From: an uncultured Flavobacterium sp.
GTDB taxonomy: Bacteria > Bacteroidota > Bacteroidia > Flavobacteriales > Flavobacteriaceae
NCBI GenBank assembly: GCA_946886675.1
Contig: CAMPIZ010000049.1
Span: forward strand, 1 to 9,156
DNA length: 9,156 bases
Direction of reading: 5' to 3'
How positions within the stretch are numbered: position 1 is the stretch's first letter; each line of letters opens with the position of its first letter. Position numbers and translations under genes: made by a program. Positions 1 through 7,438 of the stretch are shown here, one piece after another. A model generated the notes under the pieces. The model saw nothing but the letters and a program-made list of their open reading frames with translations, was not told the DNA's origin and searched no databases.

Positions 1-2
1 AT

Positions 3-80
3 GGTGGTAGCTTCGACCCCAACAACAGCGCACCCGAAAACTTTTATCAGCATATACTAAAATTGAGAATCCGAAAGTAA
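3..80 (+). CDS. C-terminal tail of an upstream gene, 5' end outside window
   Basis: Reading frame 3 is open from the left edge and stops at TAA 78-80, giving 25 residues that begin GGSFDPNNSAPE and end KLRIRK. The composition (Gly/Ser/Asn/Pro turn followed by an aromatic and an alternating polar/hydrophobic strand) reads like the end of a real protein, perhaps the last strand of a beta-rich or outer-membrane protein. That assignment is only an impression. The other two plus frames stop quickly or give an unconvincing peptide. No function can be given from 25 residues. The gene ends 108 bp before the antiporter gene, and no convincing terminator separates them. Confidence 0.5.
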   Translation, partial: GGSFDPNNSAPENFYQHILKLRIRK

Positions 81-188
81 GAAAAATTATAATAATTCAT
101 AAATAACACTTAAAATATAAAGCGGTCTTTTTTTTAAAGTGAAATCTTCAATAACTTACAGTCCTATACCAAAAACAAAAAAATAAAA
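81..188 (+). other. AT-rich intergenic leader of the antiporter gene
   Basis: This 108-bp stretch is very AT-rich, with a run of eight T at 128-135 and an A-rich tract (about 170-189) immediately before the ATG. An A-rich leader without a Shine-Dalgarno sequence is usual for Bacteroidota genes. I searched for the TAnnTTTG -7 box and found no good match, so the promoter of the antiporter gene is not located. A 4-bp stem (AAAG, loop cggt, CTTT) just before the T-run is too weak to call a terminator of the upstream gene. Confidence 0.4.
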
Positions 189-1433
189 ATGCACAACTAT
201 TTTAGCCTGGAGCATTATGATGTATTGCTGTTAATTGCCGGGTGCATTGCATTAATGGCTGCTATAGTGCCGGTACTTATGAAGCAAAAGTTTGTTTCTG
301 CACCTATAATATACCTTGCTGTAGGCATATTAAGCTATTTTTTGTTTTTCCGATACTTCTTTCAACCGCTCGAACATCTTGAGCTTATAAAAAGAGTAAC
401 AGAGTTTGTGGTTATTGTAGCGCTTACTAATGCCGGATTAAAAATAAAGCAGCCTTTTAAATGGAGTACATGGAAATATTCTTTCCGGCTTCTTATAATT
501 GCCATGCCTCTTACTATAATTGCGGCAGGATACCTTAGCTGGTGGCTGGTAGGGCTTGCGCCTGCCACGGCAATACTTTTTGCAGCTCTTATTGCACCAA
601 CAGATCCTGTACTTGCGTCTGAATTGCAGACTTCACAGCCCAGTAAAGATGACAGTTCAAAAATAAGGCTCGGGCTAACATCAGAAGCCGGGCTTAATGA
701 CGGACTTGCTTTCCCATTTACTTATTTCGCTATTATGGCTGCGATTAATGGGTATGAGTATGAAAACTGGATAGGAGAGTGGCTGCTTCACGATGTTTTG
801 CTTAAAATAGTATTGGGGGTTGCTATAGGTTTACTCTCAGGCTGGGGATTATACAAAATTGTATTTTCTATTACCTCCCGTGACATGCTTAGTGAAATAA
901 GCAGGGGGATTTTATCCCTTTCGCTAACGCTGCTTCCATATGCAGTTACAGAAATTATAGGAGGTTATGGGTTTATAGCTGTATTTATAGCTGCCTGTAT
1001 GTTTAGCCGTTACGAAAAATTTGAAAAGCATATGGACAGCCTTCATGATTTTAATGAAGAACTGGAAAGCATGGTAGTGGCATTAATTTTTATTGCTACT
1101 GGAGTTTTTATAGCATCACATTATATAATATTTCTTAAAGCAGAAGTTATTTTAATAGCTTTATTAATGGTGTTTGTAGTAAGGCCGGCAGCAGGCTATC
1201 TGTCGTTTTTAGGAACAGACCTTAATAAGTTCCAAAAGTTTGTAATGTCTTTTTATGGCGTACGCGGGATAGGCTCTGTATTTTACCTGGCTTATGCCTT
1301 AACAGCGGCTGAATTTAAGGACAGCGAAAAATTATTCGAAATAACAATGGCAATAATTTTCCTTTCTGTATTTATTCATGGCTTAACGGCACGCTTTGTA
1401 CAGAAACGGATTAAAATATATGATGAGTATTAA
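189..1433 (+). CDS. CPA1/NhaP-type cation:proton antiporter
   Basis: A 414-residue polytopic inner-membrane protein with about 12-13 hydrophobic segments. It is expected to exchange Na+ or K+ for H+ and so to control cytoplasmic pH and cation level. Visible family signatures are APTDPV at residues 136-141, SEAGLNDG at 165-172 (the Asn170-Asp171 pair is the CPA1 ion-binding motif), a conserved Arg in RPAAG at 332-336, GVRGIGS at 357-363 and IHG at 396-398. The protein ends soon after the last membrane segment with a short basic/acidic tail, so it lacks the long cytoplasmic regulatory domain or TrkA-type domain of some relatives. The ATG at 189 follows an A-rich leader and precedes the first membrane segment directly. 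The next gene starts 3 bp after its stop, which implies co-transcription. Ion specificity cannot be read from the sequence. Confidence 0.9.
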   Translation: MHNYFSLEHYDVLLLIAGCIALMAAIVPVLMKQKFVSAPIIYLAVGILSYFLFFRYFFQPLEHLELIKRVTEFVVIVALTNAGLKIKQPFKWSTWKYSFRLLIIAMPLTIIAAGYLSWWLVGLAPATAILFAALIAPTDPVLASELQTSQPSKDDSSKIRLGLTSEAGLNDGLAFPFTYFAIMAAINGYEYENWIGEWLLHDVLLKIVLGVAIGLLSGWGLYKIVFSITSRDMLSEISRGILSLSLTLLPYAVTEIIGGYGFIAVFIAACMFSRYEKFEKHMDSLHDFNEELESMVVALIFIATGVFIASHYIIFLKAEVILIALLMVFVVRPAAGYLSFLGTDLNKFQKFVMSFYGVRGIGSVFYLAYALTAAEFKDSEKLFEITMAIIFLSVFIHGLTARFVQKRIKIYDEY

Positions 1434-1436
1434 AGT

Positions 1437-2789
1437 ATGGGAAACAAATTAGTAGTTATAGGTGGTGATGCTGCGGGTATGAGTGCCGCATCAAAAGTGA
1501 GGAGAGAACAGCCTGACAGGGAAATCGTGGTTTTTGAAAAATCAGATTTTACATCCTATTCGGCTTGTGGTATTCCTTATTATATATCCGAAAAGGTTAA
1601 GACATACGAAGAGCTTATAGTTAGAAGTCCCGACGAATTCAGGACTAAATATAAAATTGATGTTCATACACAGCATTTAGTTATGGCTGTTGATACTGAT
1701 AAAAAAAGAATAAAAGTACGCGATAAAAAGAATGACAAAGAGTTTTGGGAAAGCTATGACCAACTGCTTATAGCAACAGGAGGAAAGGCTTTTTGTCCGG
1801 ATGTAACAGGGTATGATGCTGAGAATGTTTTTGGTGTAACAACTCTTAAGAGCGGCATTAACATTGAATGTTATATTGAGGAAAAGACCCCTAAAACGGC
1901 TGTGATTGTTGGTGGTGGATATATAGGCCTTGAAATGGCCGAATCACTTTTAGAAAGAGGTTTGGAGGTAACTTTAATAAACCGTTCAGAGCAGGTAATG
2001 AATACTCTTGATCCTGATATGGGTAAAATGGTTTCTGAAGCAGTAAAGGGTTTAGGAGTAAAGCTTTTTGTAAATGAAGAGCTTACAGGGTTTGAACTGA
2101 AGGATGGTAAAGTTACAGACGTTGTTACCAACAAAAAAACGATACCTACAGATATGGTGATTTTAGGAATGGGATCATCACCAAACACAGAGTTTATAAA
2201 AAACACAAAAATTGAATTGGGAGTAAAAGGAGCTATAAAGGTTAATGCTCAAATGCAGACAAATATATCTGATGTATGGGCTGCAGGCGACTGTACCGAG
2301 AGTCTGAATCTTGTAAGCAAAGAACATATATATATTGCTTTAGGCACTGTAGCAAATAAAACAGGTCTTGTTGCCGGGAGTAGTATAGCAGGTGAAAAAC
2401 CTGTATTTCCTGGTGTGGTAGGTACTGCGGTGTGCAAAGTATGCAGTTATGAAGTAGCCCGTTCAGGAATGCTTGAAAAGCAGCTTAAAAAGCTAAAAAT
2501 AGAATATGTAACAGCAATTATAGAAAGCCGTACAAGGGCACATTATTACCCTGGGGCTAAAAAAATTGTAGTAAAGCTGCTCGCCGAAAAGAACAGTGGA
2601 AGGCTGCTTGGAGGCCAAATAATAGGTGAGGAGGGAGCTGCAAAACGTATAGACGTTATTGCTACGGCACTTACTCATAATCTTACACTACAAAATATTA
2701 TTAATCTGGATCTTTCCTATGCGCCTCCATTTTCTCCTGTATGGGATCCTGTACAAACAGCAGCGCGAAAACTGATTAACGATATATAA
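1437..2789 (+). CDS. FAD-dependent pyridine nucleotide-disulfide oxidoreductase, CoA-disulfide reductase/NADH oxidase family
   Basis: A 450-residue flavoprotein of the single-cysteine class. Residues 5-18 hold an N-terminal FAD Rossmann motif (VVIGGDAAGMSAAS). The active-site cysteine is Cys44 in SYSACGIPY, matching the SxxxC redox centre of CoA-disulfide reductases. VGGGYIGLEMAE at 158-169 is the NAD(P)H Rossmann motif. WAAGDC at 281-286 is the second FAD contact. The C-terminal dimerisation domain has AHYYPG (368-373) and YAPPFSPVWDP (428-438), where this family keeps the tyrosines that assist CoA disulfide reduction. The likely reaction is NAD(P)H-dependent reduction of CoA disulfide, a persulfide or oxygen; the sequence cannot decide which. 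The length fits the basic family, with no C-terminal rhodanese domain. Unusual is a CxxC pair, Cys333 and Cys336. The gene starts 3 bp after the antiporter stop and runs into a strong terminator. Confidence 0.88.
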   Translation: MGNKLVVIGGDAAGMSAASKVRREQPDREIVVFEKSDFTSYSACGIPYYISEKVKTYEELIVRSPDEFRTKYKIDVHTQHLVMAVDTDKKRIKVRDKKNDKEFWESYDQLLIATGGKAFCPDVTGYDAENVFGVTTLKSGINIECYIEEKTPKTAVIVGGGYIGLEMAESLLERGLEVTLINRSEQVMNTLDPDMGKMVSEAVKGLGVKLFVNEELTGFELKDGKVTDVVTNKKTIPTDMVILGMGSSPNTEFIKNTKIELGVKGAIKVNAQMQTNISDVWAAGDCTESLNLVSKEHIYIALGTVANKTGLVAGSSIAGEKPVFPGVVGTAVCKVCSYEVARSGMLEKQLKKLKIEYVTAIIESRTRAHYYPGAKKIVVKLLAEKNSGRLLGGQIIGEEGAAKRIDVIATALTHNLTLQNIINLDLSYAPPFSPVWDPVQTAARKLINDI

Positions 2790-2820
2790 AAATAAAGCCC
2801 TCACATGAGGGCTTTATTTT
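2789..2820. terminator. Bidirectional intrinsic terminator between convergent genes
   Basis: A perfect inverted repeat: AAAATAAAGCCCTC at 2789-2802, the 4-nt loop ACAT at 2803-2806, and its exact reverse complement at 2807-2820. The GC core is GCCCTC/GAGGGC. On the plus strand the stem runs into TTTTTATTTTTT, and on the minus strand into a matching U-rich tract. The hairpin therefore can end both the plus-strand flavoprotein transcript and the minus-strand dsbD operon. Its arms reach into both stop codons: the flavoprotein TAA ends at 2789 and the dsbD TAA begins at 2822. Confidence 0.9.
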
Positions 2821-4793
2821 TATTTTTTGAAGTTGTCAATTCCTGATCTTAACCAGTTTTGATATTCTTCAATATCCGGCGTATAGCCTACAGGATCGTT
2901 AAGGTTTTCTTCATTAAGGTTTATCAATACATAGTAGGGCTGTGCATTGGCCTTATATTTAGTAATTTGAAAATCACTCCATTTATTGCCTATAGTCTTT
3001 ATTTTCTTTCCGGTAGTTTCAGATATATACTGTTCGCTCTCAGGTAGTTCTTTCTTATAATCTACGTATAGAGAGATAAGTACTACTTCTTCTTTTAAGA
3101 TTGACAAAACTCTTTCGTCAGACCATACGTGCTCTTCCATTTTTCTGCAGTTTACACAAGCATATCCTGTAAAGTCAATAAGAACAGGTTTGTTTACTTC
3201 TTTAGCATAAGCAAGTCCGGTTTCATAATCTTCAAAAGCAATAATACCGTGTGTTGCAAGTTTAGCACCTTCAGGGATTGCACCATTATCAACTGCCTGT
3301 GTTGATCCGCCAAATCCAAAAGGAGATTCACTATAATTCATTGGTGGAGGGAATCCACTTATCAGTTTAAGAGGTGCACCCCATAAACCAGGTATCAGAT
3401 ATATAGTGAAAGCAAGTGTTAGTAAACCTAAATACAATCTGCCTACAGATATAGATTTTAAAGGACTGTCATGTGGCAGTGTAATTTTTCCAAAAAGGTA
3501 TAAAGCCATTGCGCCAAAAATAGCTATCCAAATAGCAAGGAAAGTTTCTCTTTCCAGTATATGCATTTGTAGTACAAGATCGGCGTTTGATAAAAACTTA
3601 AACGCAAGCGCTAGTTCAAGAAATCCTAAAAATACCTTTACAGTATTTAGCCAACCACCAGATTTTGGTAGTGAATTAAGCCACCCGGGGAACATGGCAA
3701 AAAGCATAAATGGTAATGCCAGTGCAAGGGAGAACCCAAGCATACCCACAATAGGAGCTATTCCTCCTTTTGAAGCAGCCTCAACAAGCAGTGTACCCAC
3801 TATAGGGCCTGTACAGGAGAAGGAAACAATAGCTAATGCTAACGCCATAAATAAGATGCCTACAATACCACCTCTGTCTGCTTGGCGGTCAACCTTATTA
3901 GCCCATGAGTTTGGAAGCATTATTTCAAATGCTCCAAGGAATGAAGAAGCAAAAACAACTAATAGTAAAAAGAAAACAAGGTTGAAAATAACATTAGTAG
4001 AAAGCGCGTTTAATGCATCTGCCCCAAATATAGCTGTAACAAGCGTACCCAGCAATACATAAATCACTATGATTGATATACCATAAATAAATGCATTTTT
4101 GATACCGGCAGCCCTTGTTTTACTCTGTTTGGTAAAGAAGCTTACCGTCATAGGTATCATAGGGAAGACACATGGCGTAAGCAATGCGGCAAATCCCGAA
4201 AAGAATGCTATAAAAAATATAGCAAGCAATCCTTTTTCTTTTTCTTCTCCTTTATCTGTTTTTTCAATATTTTTATCGCTTGTGTTTTTCACTACAGGTG
4301 TTTCGGCTGCAGCTTCCTCAAAATTTTGTACTTCCTTAGAAGACATAGTTTTTAGGTCGAAAACGAAGAGCTTATTTTGCTGTATACAAACCTCTTTACA
4401 AACCTGATAAGAAAGTTCAACCTTTATCAGGCTATTATCAGGGTTTGTTATTTTTATTGTTTGTTTAAGCTGTGCATGCTTGTCAAAGAAAGTTTCTTCA
4501 ACGCCAAATATATCATTAAAGACTTTTTTGGTTTCACTTTCCTCAGCTTTGCCTACAGTTTCAAAGTTGCCTTCGGCATTGTCAAATAATACTTCCAGTG
4601 GCAGTACGCCACCCTCTGCAGTAAACTGAGAGTAAACATGCCAGTTTTCTTCAATCTCACCATCAAAGATGAGAACATACTCGCTGTCAGATTTTTTTTC
4701 AATTGTTGATGTCCATTTTACCGGATCCAGTATTTGCGCACTACCTGCCAGTGAGGCAAGCATAAAAAAGAATAATAAAACAGTTTTTTTCAT
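2820..4793 (-). CDS. dsbD: Thiol:disulfide interchange protein DsbD (protein-disulfide reductase)
   Basis: A 657-residue transmembrane reductase that carries electrons from cytoplasmic thioredoxin to periplasmic thiol proteins. All three DsbD parts are present. Residues 1-19 are a signal peptide (MKKTVLLFF...GSA). The N-terminal periplasmic domain carries Cys132 and Cys136 (YQVCKEVC). A membrane domain of about eight segments (roughly 188-470) has Cys208 in TPCVFPMIP and Cys327 in SFSCTGP. A C-terminal thioredoxin-like domain has Cys546-Val-Asn-Cys549 and a cis-proline candidate at Pro619 (QPYYVL). The protein contains exactly six cysteines, all in the relay. The ATG lies 3 bp after the tilS stop, so it is the last gene of the minus-strand operon and ends in the shared terminator. 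Likely clients are cytochrome c maturation factors or disulfide isomerases, but none is encoded here. Confidence 0.95.
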   Translation of the reverse strand: MKKTVLLFFFMLASLAGSAQILDPVKWTSTIEKKSDSEYVLIFDGEIEENWHVYSQFTAEGGVLPLEVLFDNAEGNFETVGKAEESETKKVFNDIFGVEETFFDKHAQLKQTIKITNPDNSLIKVELSYQVCKEVCIQQNKLFVFDLKTMSSKEVQNFEEAAAETPVVKNTSDKNIEKTDKGEEKEKGLLAIFFIAFFSGFAALLTPCVFPMIPMTVSFFTKQSKTRAAGIKNAFIYGISIIVIYVLLGTLVTAIFGADALNALSTNVIFNLVFFLLLVVFASSFLGAFEIMLPNSWANKVDRQADRGGIVGILFMALALAIVSFSCTGPIVGTLLVEAASKGGIAPIVGMLGFSLALALPFMLFAMFPGWLNSLPKSGGWLNTVKVFLGFLELALAFKFLSNADLVLQMHILERETFLAIWIAIFGAMALYLFGKITLPHDSPLKSISVGRLYLGLLTLAFTIYLIPGLWGAPLKLISGFPPPMNYSESPFGFGGSTQAVDNGAIPEGAKLATHGIIAFEDYETGLAYAKEVNKPVLIDFTGYACVNCRKMEEHVWSDERVLSILKEEVVLISLYVDYKKELPESEQYISETTGKKIKTIGNKWSDFQITKYKANAQPYYVLINLNEENLNDPVGYTPDIEEYQNWLRSGIDNFKK

Positions 4794-4796
4794 TAC

Positions 4797-6107
4797 TTAT
4801 AATACATCTATTTTTAAAATTTTGGTTGTTTCCTCAGTTACTTTAAAGTGTTCATCAGCCCGGCGGCCTATTATCCATACAATATCTTCTCCGGAACATA
4901 ACAGCCAGGTATTTTCTTTTTCACTTAGAGACATTTTTTCATCCTTAAAGAATTTTGATACCTTTTTTTTCTGTCCCTTCATTCCTGTAGGGCAAAAATA
5001 GTCGCCTTCGCGCCACTTCCTTGCAAATAACGGAAATTTTAGCGTAGCTGCATCCACGTAAATTATGTTATTGTCAGGTTTTTTTAATATTTTGTTAACA
5101 TCTGATATTCTTAAAGGTATAGGATAATCTATTGAACCTGTATCTAAAGGGATTTCATAAATACCTTCATCTGTTTCTGTATGTGGTTCTAATATAAGCG
5201 TATCCCTGTCTTTTAGCAGCCTAAAGCCACCGGACAAGATATACTTACCGGACTGTGCATAAGGCAACTGATATATATCTTCCCAGGCTTTAAAACCTAA
5301 AGTGTATAGCCATTGATACAGATAGGCTTTATAATTTGGCAGCCTTAACAACTCTGTTACATTTATGAGCTTCTGATTTTCTTTCTCAGTAACTACTTGT
5401 TTGTAAATCAATACTGCCGCATCTTCAGCAAGTGATTGTGTCTGCTGCAGGTTTTTGAGTGTTTGCTCAAAAGATTCGGTAAACGAACTGTTTAGTGATT
5501 TTAGTACTGGGACTACATCATGCCTAAGCTTGTTCCTAAGGTATTTATCAGATGCATTACTGCTGTCTTCACGCCAGTTAATATTATTTGAGGTGGCATA
5601 CTCTTCAATTTCCTTTCGGGCGAAAGACAATAAGGGACGTACTATCCTGCCATTCTGCTGCGGTATTCCCGTCAGTCCTTCCAGCCCTGTGCCTCTTGTA
5701 AGGTTTATAAGGAACGTTTCAAGGCTATCGTCCAGATGATGGGCAGTTAATAAATAATCAAACCCATTTTCATCTATTAATTCATAAAACCAGCGGTATC
5801 GTAACTCTCTTGCAGCTACCTGTATAGATAGTTTAGCATCTTCTGCATATTGTTTTGTGTCAAAACGGGTAACAAACAACGGAATATTATTTTTGGCAGC
5901 ATATGCTCTTATAAACGCTTCATCACCGTCATTTTCTTTTCCGCGAAGATTAAAATTGCAGTGTGCCAAGGTAATATCATATTGCAGTTCCCTAAAAATA
6001 TGAGCTAAAACCATACTGTCAATACCACCGCTTGTGGCAAGAAGTAGTTTTTTGCTTTTTAGGAAAGCAAGCTCGCTGTTTAAGGTTTTCTGAAGTTTAG
6101 AAAGCAT
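4797..6107 (-). CDS. tilS: tRNA(Ile)-lysidine synthase TilS
   Basis: TilS attaches lysine to C34 of tRNA-Ile(CAU) with ATP, so that the tRNA reads AUA and is charged with isoleucine; it is essential in most bacteria. Counting from the ATG at 6107 (436 residues), the PP-loop SGGIDS is at 26-31, HCNFNLRG at 49-56, AHHLDDSLET at 122-131, TGLEGLTGIP at 139-148 and RNKLRHDVVP at 191-200. A C-terminal tRNA-binding domain (about 363-403) has REGDYF, KKKVSKFF and a KENTWLL end. The length is normal for the two-domain form. The frame stays open to a TTG at 6113 two codons upstream, but I prefer the ATG because it gives the usual ML-K start. The gap to the upstream pabB stop is 31 bp, and dsbD follows 3 bp after the stop. 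Confidence 0.94.
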   Translation of the reverse strand: MLSKLQKTLNSELAFLKSKKLLLATSGGIDSMVLAHIFRELQYDITLAHCNFNLRGKENDGDEAFIRAYAAKNNIPLFVTRFDTKQYAEDAKLSIQVAARELRYRWFYELIDENGFDYLLTAHHLDDSLETFLINLTRGTGLEGLTGIPQQNGRIVRPLLSFARKEIEEYATSNNINWREDSSNASDKYLRNKLRHDVVPVLKSLNSSFTESFEQTLKNLQQTQSLAEDAAVLIYKQVVTEKENQKLINVTELLRLPNYKAYLYQWLYTLGFKAWEDIYQLPYAQSGKYILSGGFRLLKDRDTLILEPHTETDEGIYEIPLDTGSIDYPIPLRISDVNKILKKPDNNIIYVDAATLKFPLFARKWREGDYFCPTGMKGQKKKVSKFFKDEKMSLSEKENTWLLCSGEDIVWIIGRRADEHFKVTEETTKILKIDVL

Positions 6108-6138
6108 TTTCAAAAGTAATCAATTTACAGGTAAACAA

Positions 6139-7428
6139 CTACTCCAGCACCATCCTCATGGCCTTGGCTTTTAAAAGGCATTCTTCATATTCTTTTTCAG
6201 GGTCGGCTTTAGATGTAATAGCACTTCCTACAGAAAAAGATACATATTGATTCTCTGCATTATATAATATACTCCTGATAACCACATTAAAATCAAAATC
6301 ATTTGTTGGCGTAAAATAACCTACGGCTCCACTGTATAATCCACGTTTTGTTTCTTCAAGCTTCTCAATAATCTGCATGGCAGATATCTTTGGAGCTCCG
6401 GTCATGCTTCCCATAGGAAAAGAAGCCTTAATAGCATCTACAGATGTGTGTTCCTCATCTAATTTTGATACTACTGTAGATATAAGATGATGTACCTGCT
6501 TAAATGTATAGGCGCCACACAATTCTTCCACATTAACAGAGCCTTTTTGCGCGGTACGCGACAGATCATTACGTACAAGGTCTACAATCATTATATTTTC
6601 CGAACGCTCTTTTTCGTTCTTCGTTAATTCAGTTTTTATAGCTGCATCTTCATCGGTATTTTCACTTCTTCGTGCTGTGCCTTTTATGGGCTGGCTGATT
6701 ATTTTGTAGCTTTCCTTACGCAGGTAGCGTTCTGGTGAGGCAGACAGTAGGTAATGCGTCTGGTTTTTAAAATAGGCTGCAAAAGGCGGCTCAGACAGTG
6801 CATTGAGTGCTAAATATTTCTCGACGGGATTTATAATTGCATTTTCAGCATAAAATTCCATACAGAAATTGGCTTCATAAATATCACCTAGGTGAATGTG
6901 CTCAAGCATTTGCTGCACTTTCTCTATGTAACTTTCTTTACTTATACGCTGTTCTATTTTAATTTTATCACTGTTATTCCGGCTTTCCGAGACTTCAGTT
7001 TGCTCAATAGCTTTAATATCCTCATCAATCTCATCATCGCACATGTTCAGGTAAGCTATTTCAATTTTATCGCCTTTTATAAGAAAAAGTTTCTTGGGCT
7101 GGAAAAAGAATAAATCCGGAAATTCAAGTCCGTCATAATTATTGGAATGGAGTTTCTCTGTATCGTTTTTCAAGTCATAAGAGAGATAGCCAAAAAGCCA
7201 GTCTTTCGTTGTAAGATGGTAAGCATTAAGATCATCAAATGCATGATGGTAATCTGTTTGTACAGAGGTGAGCGCATCAACTGCAAGTACAGCATCATAA
7301 GACGAATAGTGCTGATGATAATTATTACTGTCTAAAAAAACAATTTCCCTGTATTGCTGTGCCCAGATTAACAGTTGTTTTTTAAAATGTTCCCCATTTT
7401 TGGGATTATATGTAATGGATGTTCTCAA
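6139..7428 (-). CDS. pabB: Aminodeoxychorismate synthase component I (PabB), TTG start
   Basis: A 429-residue chorismate-utilising enzyme. With a PabA-type glutaminase it makes 4-amino-4-deoxychorismate for p-aminobenzoate and folate. The core domain (about 165-429) shows GDIYEANF at 181-188, SASPERYL at 229-236, QPIKGTARR at 246-254, DLVRNDLSR at 283-291, FPMGSMTGAPK at 337-347, GLYSGAVGY at 363-371 and GSAITSKADPEKEYEE at 401-416. Lys249 in PIKGT marks PabB; anthranilate synthase has Ala there. The N-terminal part (1-130) is more divergent but of normal length. The start is TTG 7428-7426: no ATG, GTG or other TTG lies between it and the in-frame TAG at 7455-7453, and the first internal ATG (codon 129) would remove a third of the protein. 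No PabA gene is in the window; a TrpG-like subunit elsewhere may serve. Confidence 0.93.
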   Translation of the reverse strand: MRTSITYNPKNGEHFKKQLLIWAQQYREIVFLDSNNYHQHYSSYDAVLAVDALTSVQTDYHHAFDDLNAYHLTTKDWLFGYLSYDLKNDTEKLHSNNYDGLEFPDLFFFQPKKLFLIKGDKIEIAYLNMCDDEIDEDIKAIEQTEVSESRNNSDKIKIEQRISKESYIEKVQQMLEHIHLGDIYEANFCMEFYAENAIINPVEKYLALNALSEPPFAAYFKNQTHYLLSASPERYLRKESYKIISQPIKGTARRSENTDEDAAIKTELTKNEKERSENIMIVDLVRNDLSRTAQKGSVNVEELCGAYTFKQVHHLISTVVSKLDEEHTSVDAIKASFPMGSMTGAPKISAMQIIEKLEETKRGLYSGAVGYFTPTNDFDFNVVIRSILYNAENQYVSFSVGSAITSKADPEKEYEECLLKAKAMRMVLE

Positions 7429-7438
7429 TTGTACTATA

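Noticed and set aside
1..60. Small frame-1 ORF starting ATG at position 1 (19 residues)
   Set aside because: It starts exactly at the arbitrary window edge, has no visible leader, and the competing frame 3 gives a more protein-like tail.
117..135. Possible terminator of the upstream gene before the T-run
   Set aside because: The stem is only 4 bp (AAAG/CTTT) with a 4-nt loop; the T-run alone is not enough in such AT-rich DNA.
1871..2206. 111-residue minus-strand ORF
   Set aside because: It is antisense to the NAD(P)H-binding domain of the flavoprotein and has no recognisable features.
3406..4062. 218-residue plus-strand ORF
   Set aside because: It lies entirely antisense to the membrane domain of dsbD, whose motifs are unambiguous; its Ser/Ala/Asn/Pro-rich composition is that of a shadow frame.
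4099..5001. Further plus-strand ORFs at 4099-4407, 4377-4589 and 4669-5001
   Set aside because: They are antisense to dsbD and tilS, overlap one another, and show no domain motifs.
6108..6113. TTG at 6113 as the start of tilS
   Set aside because: An ATG two codons downstream gives the usual TilS N-terminus, so the TTG is not needed, though it cannot be excluded.
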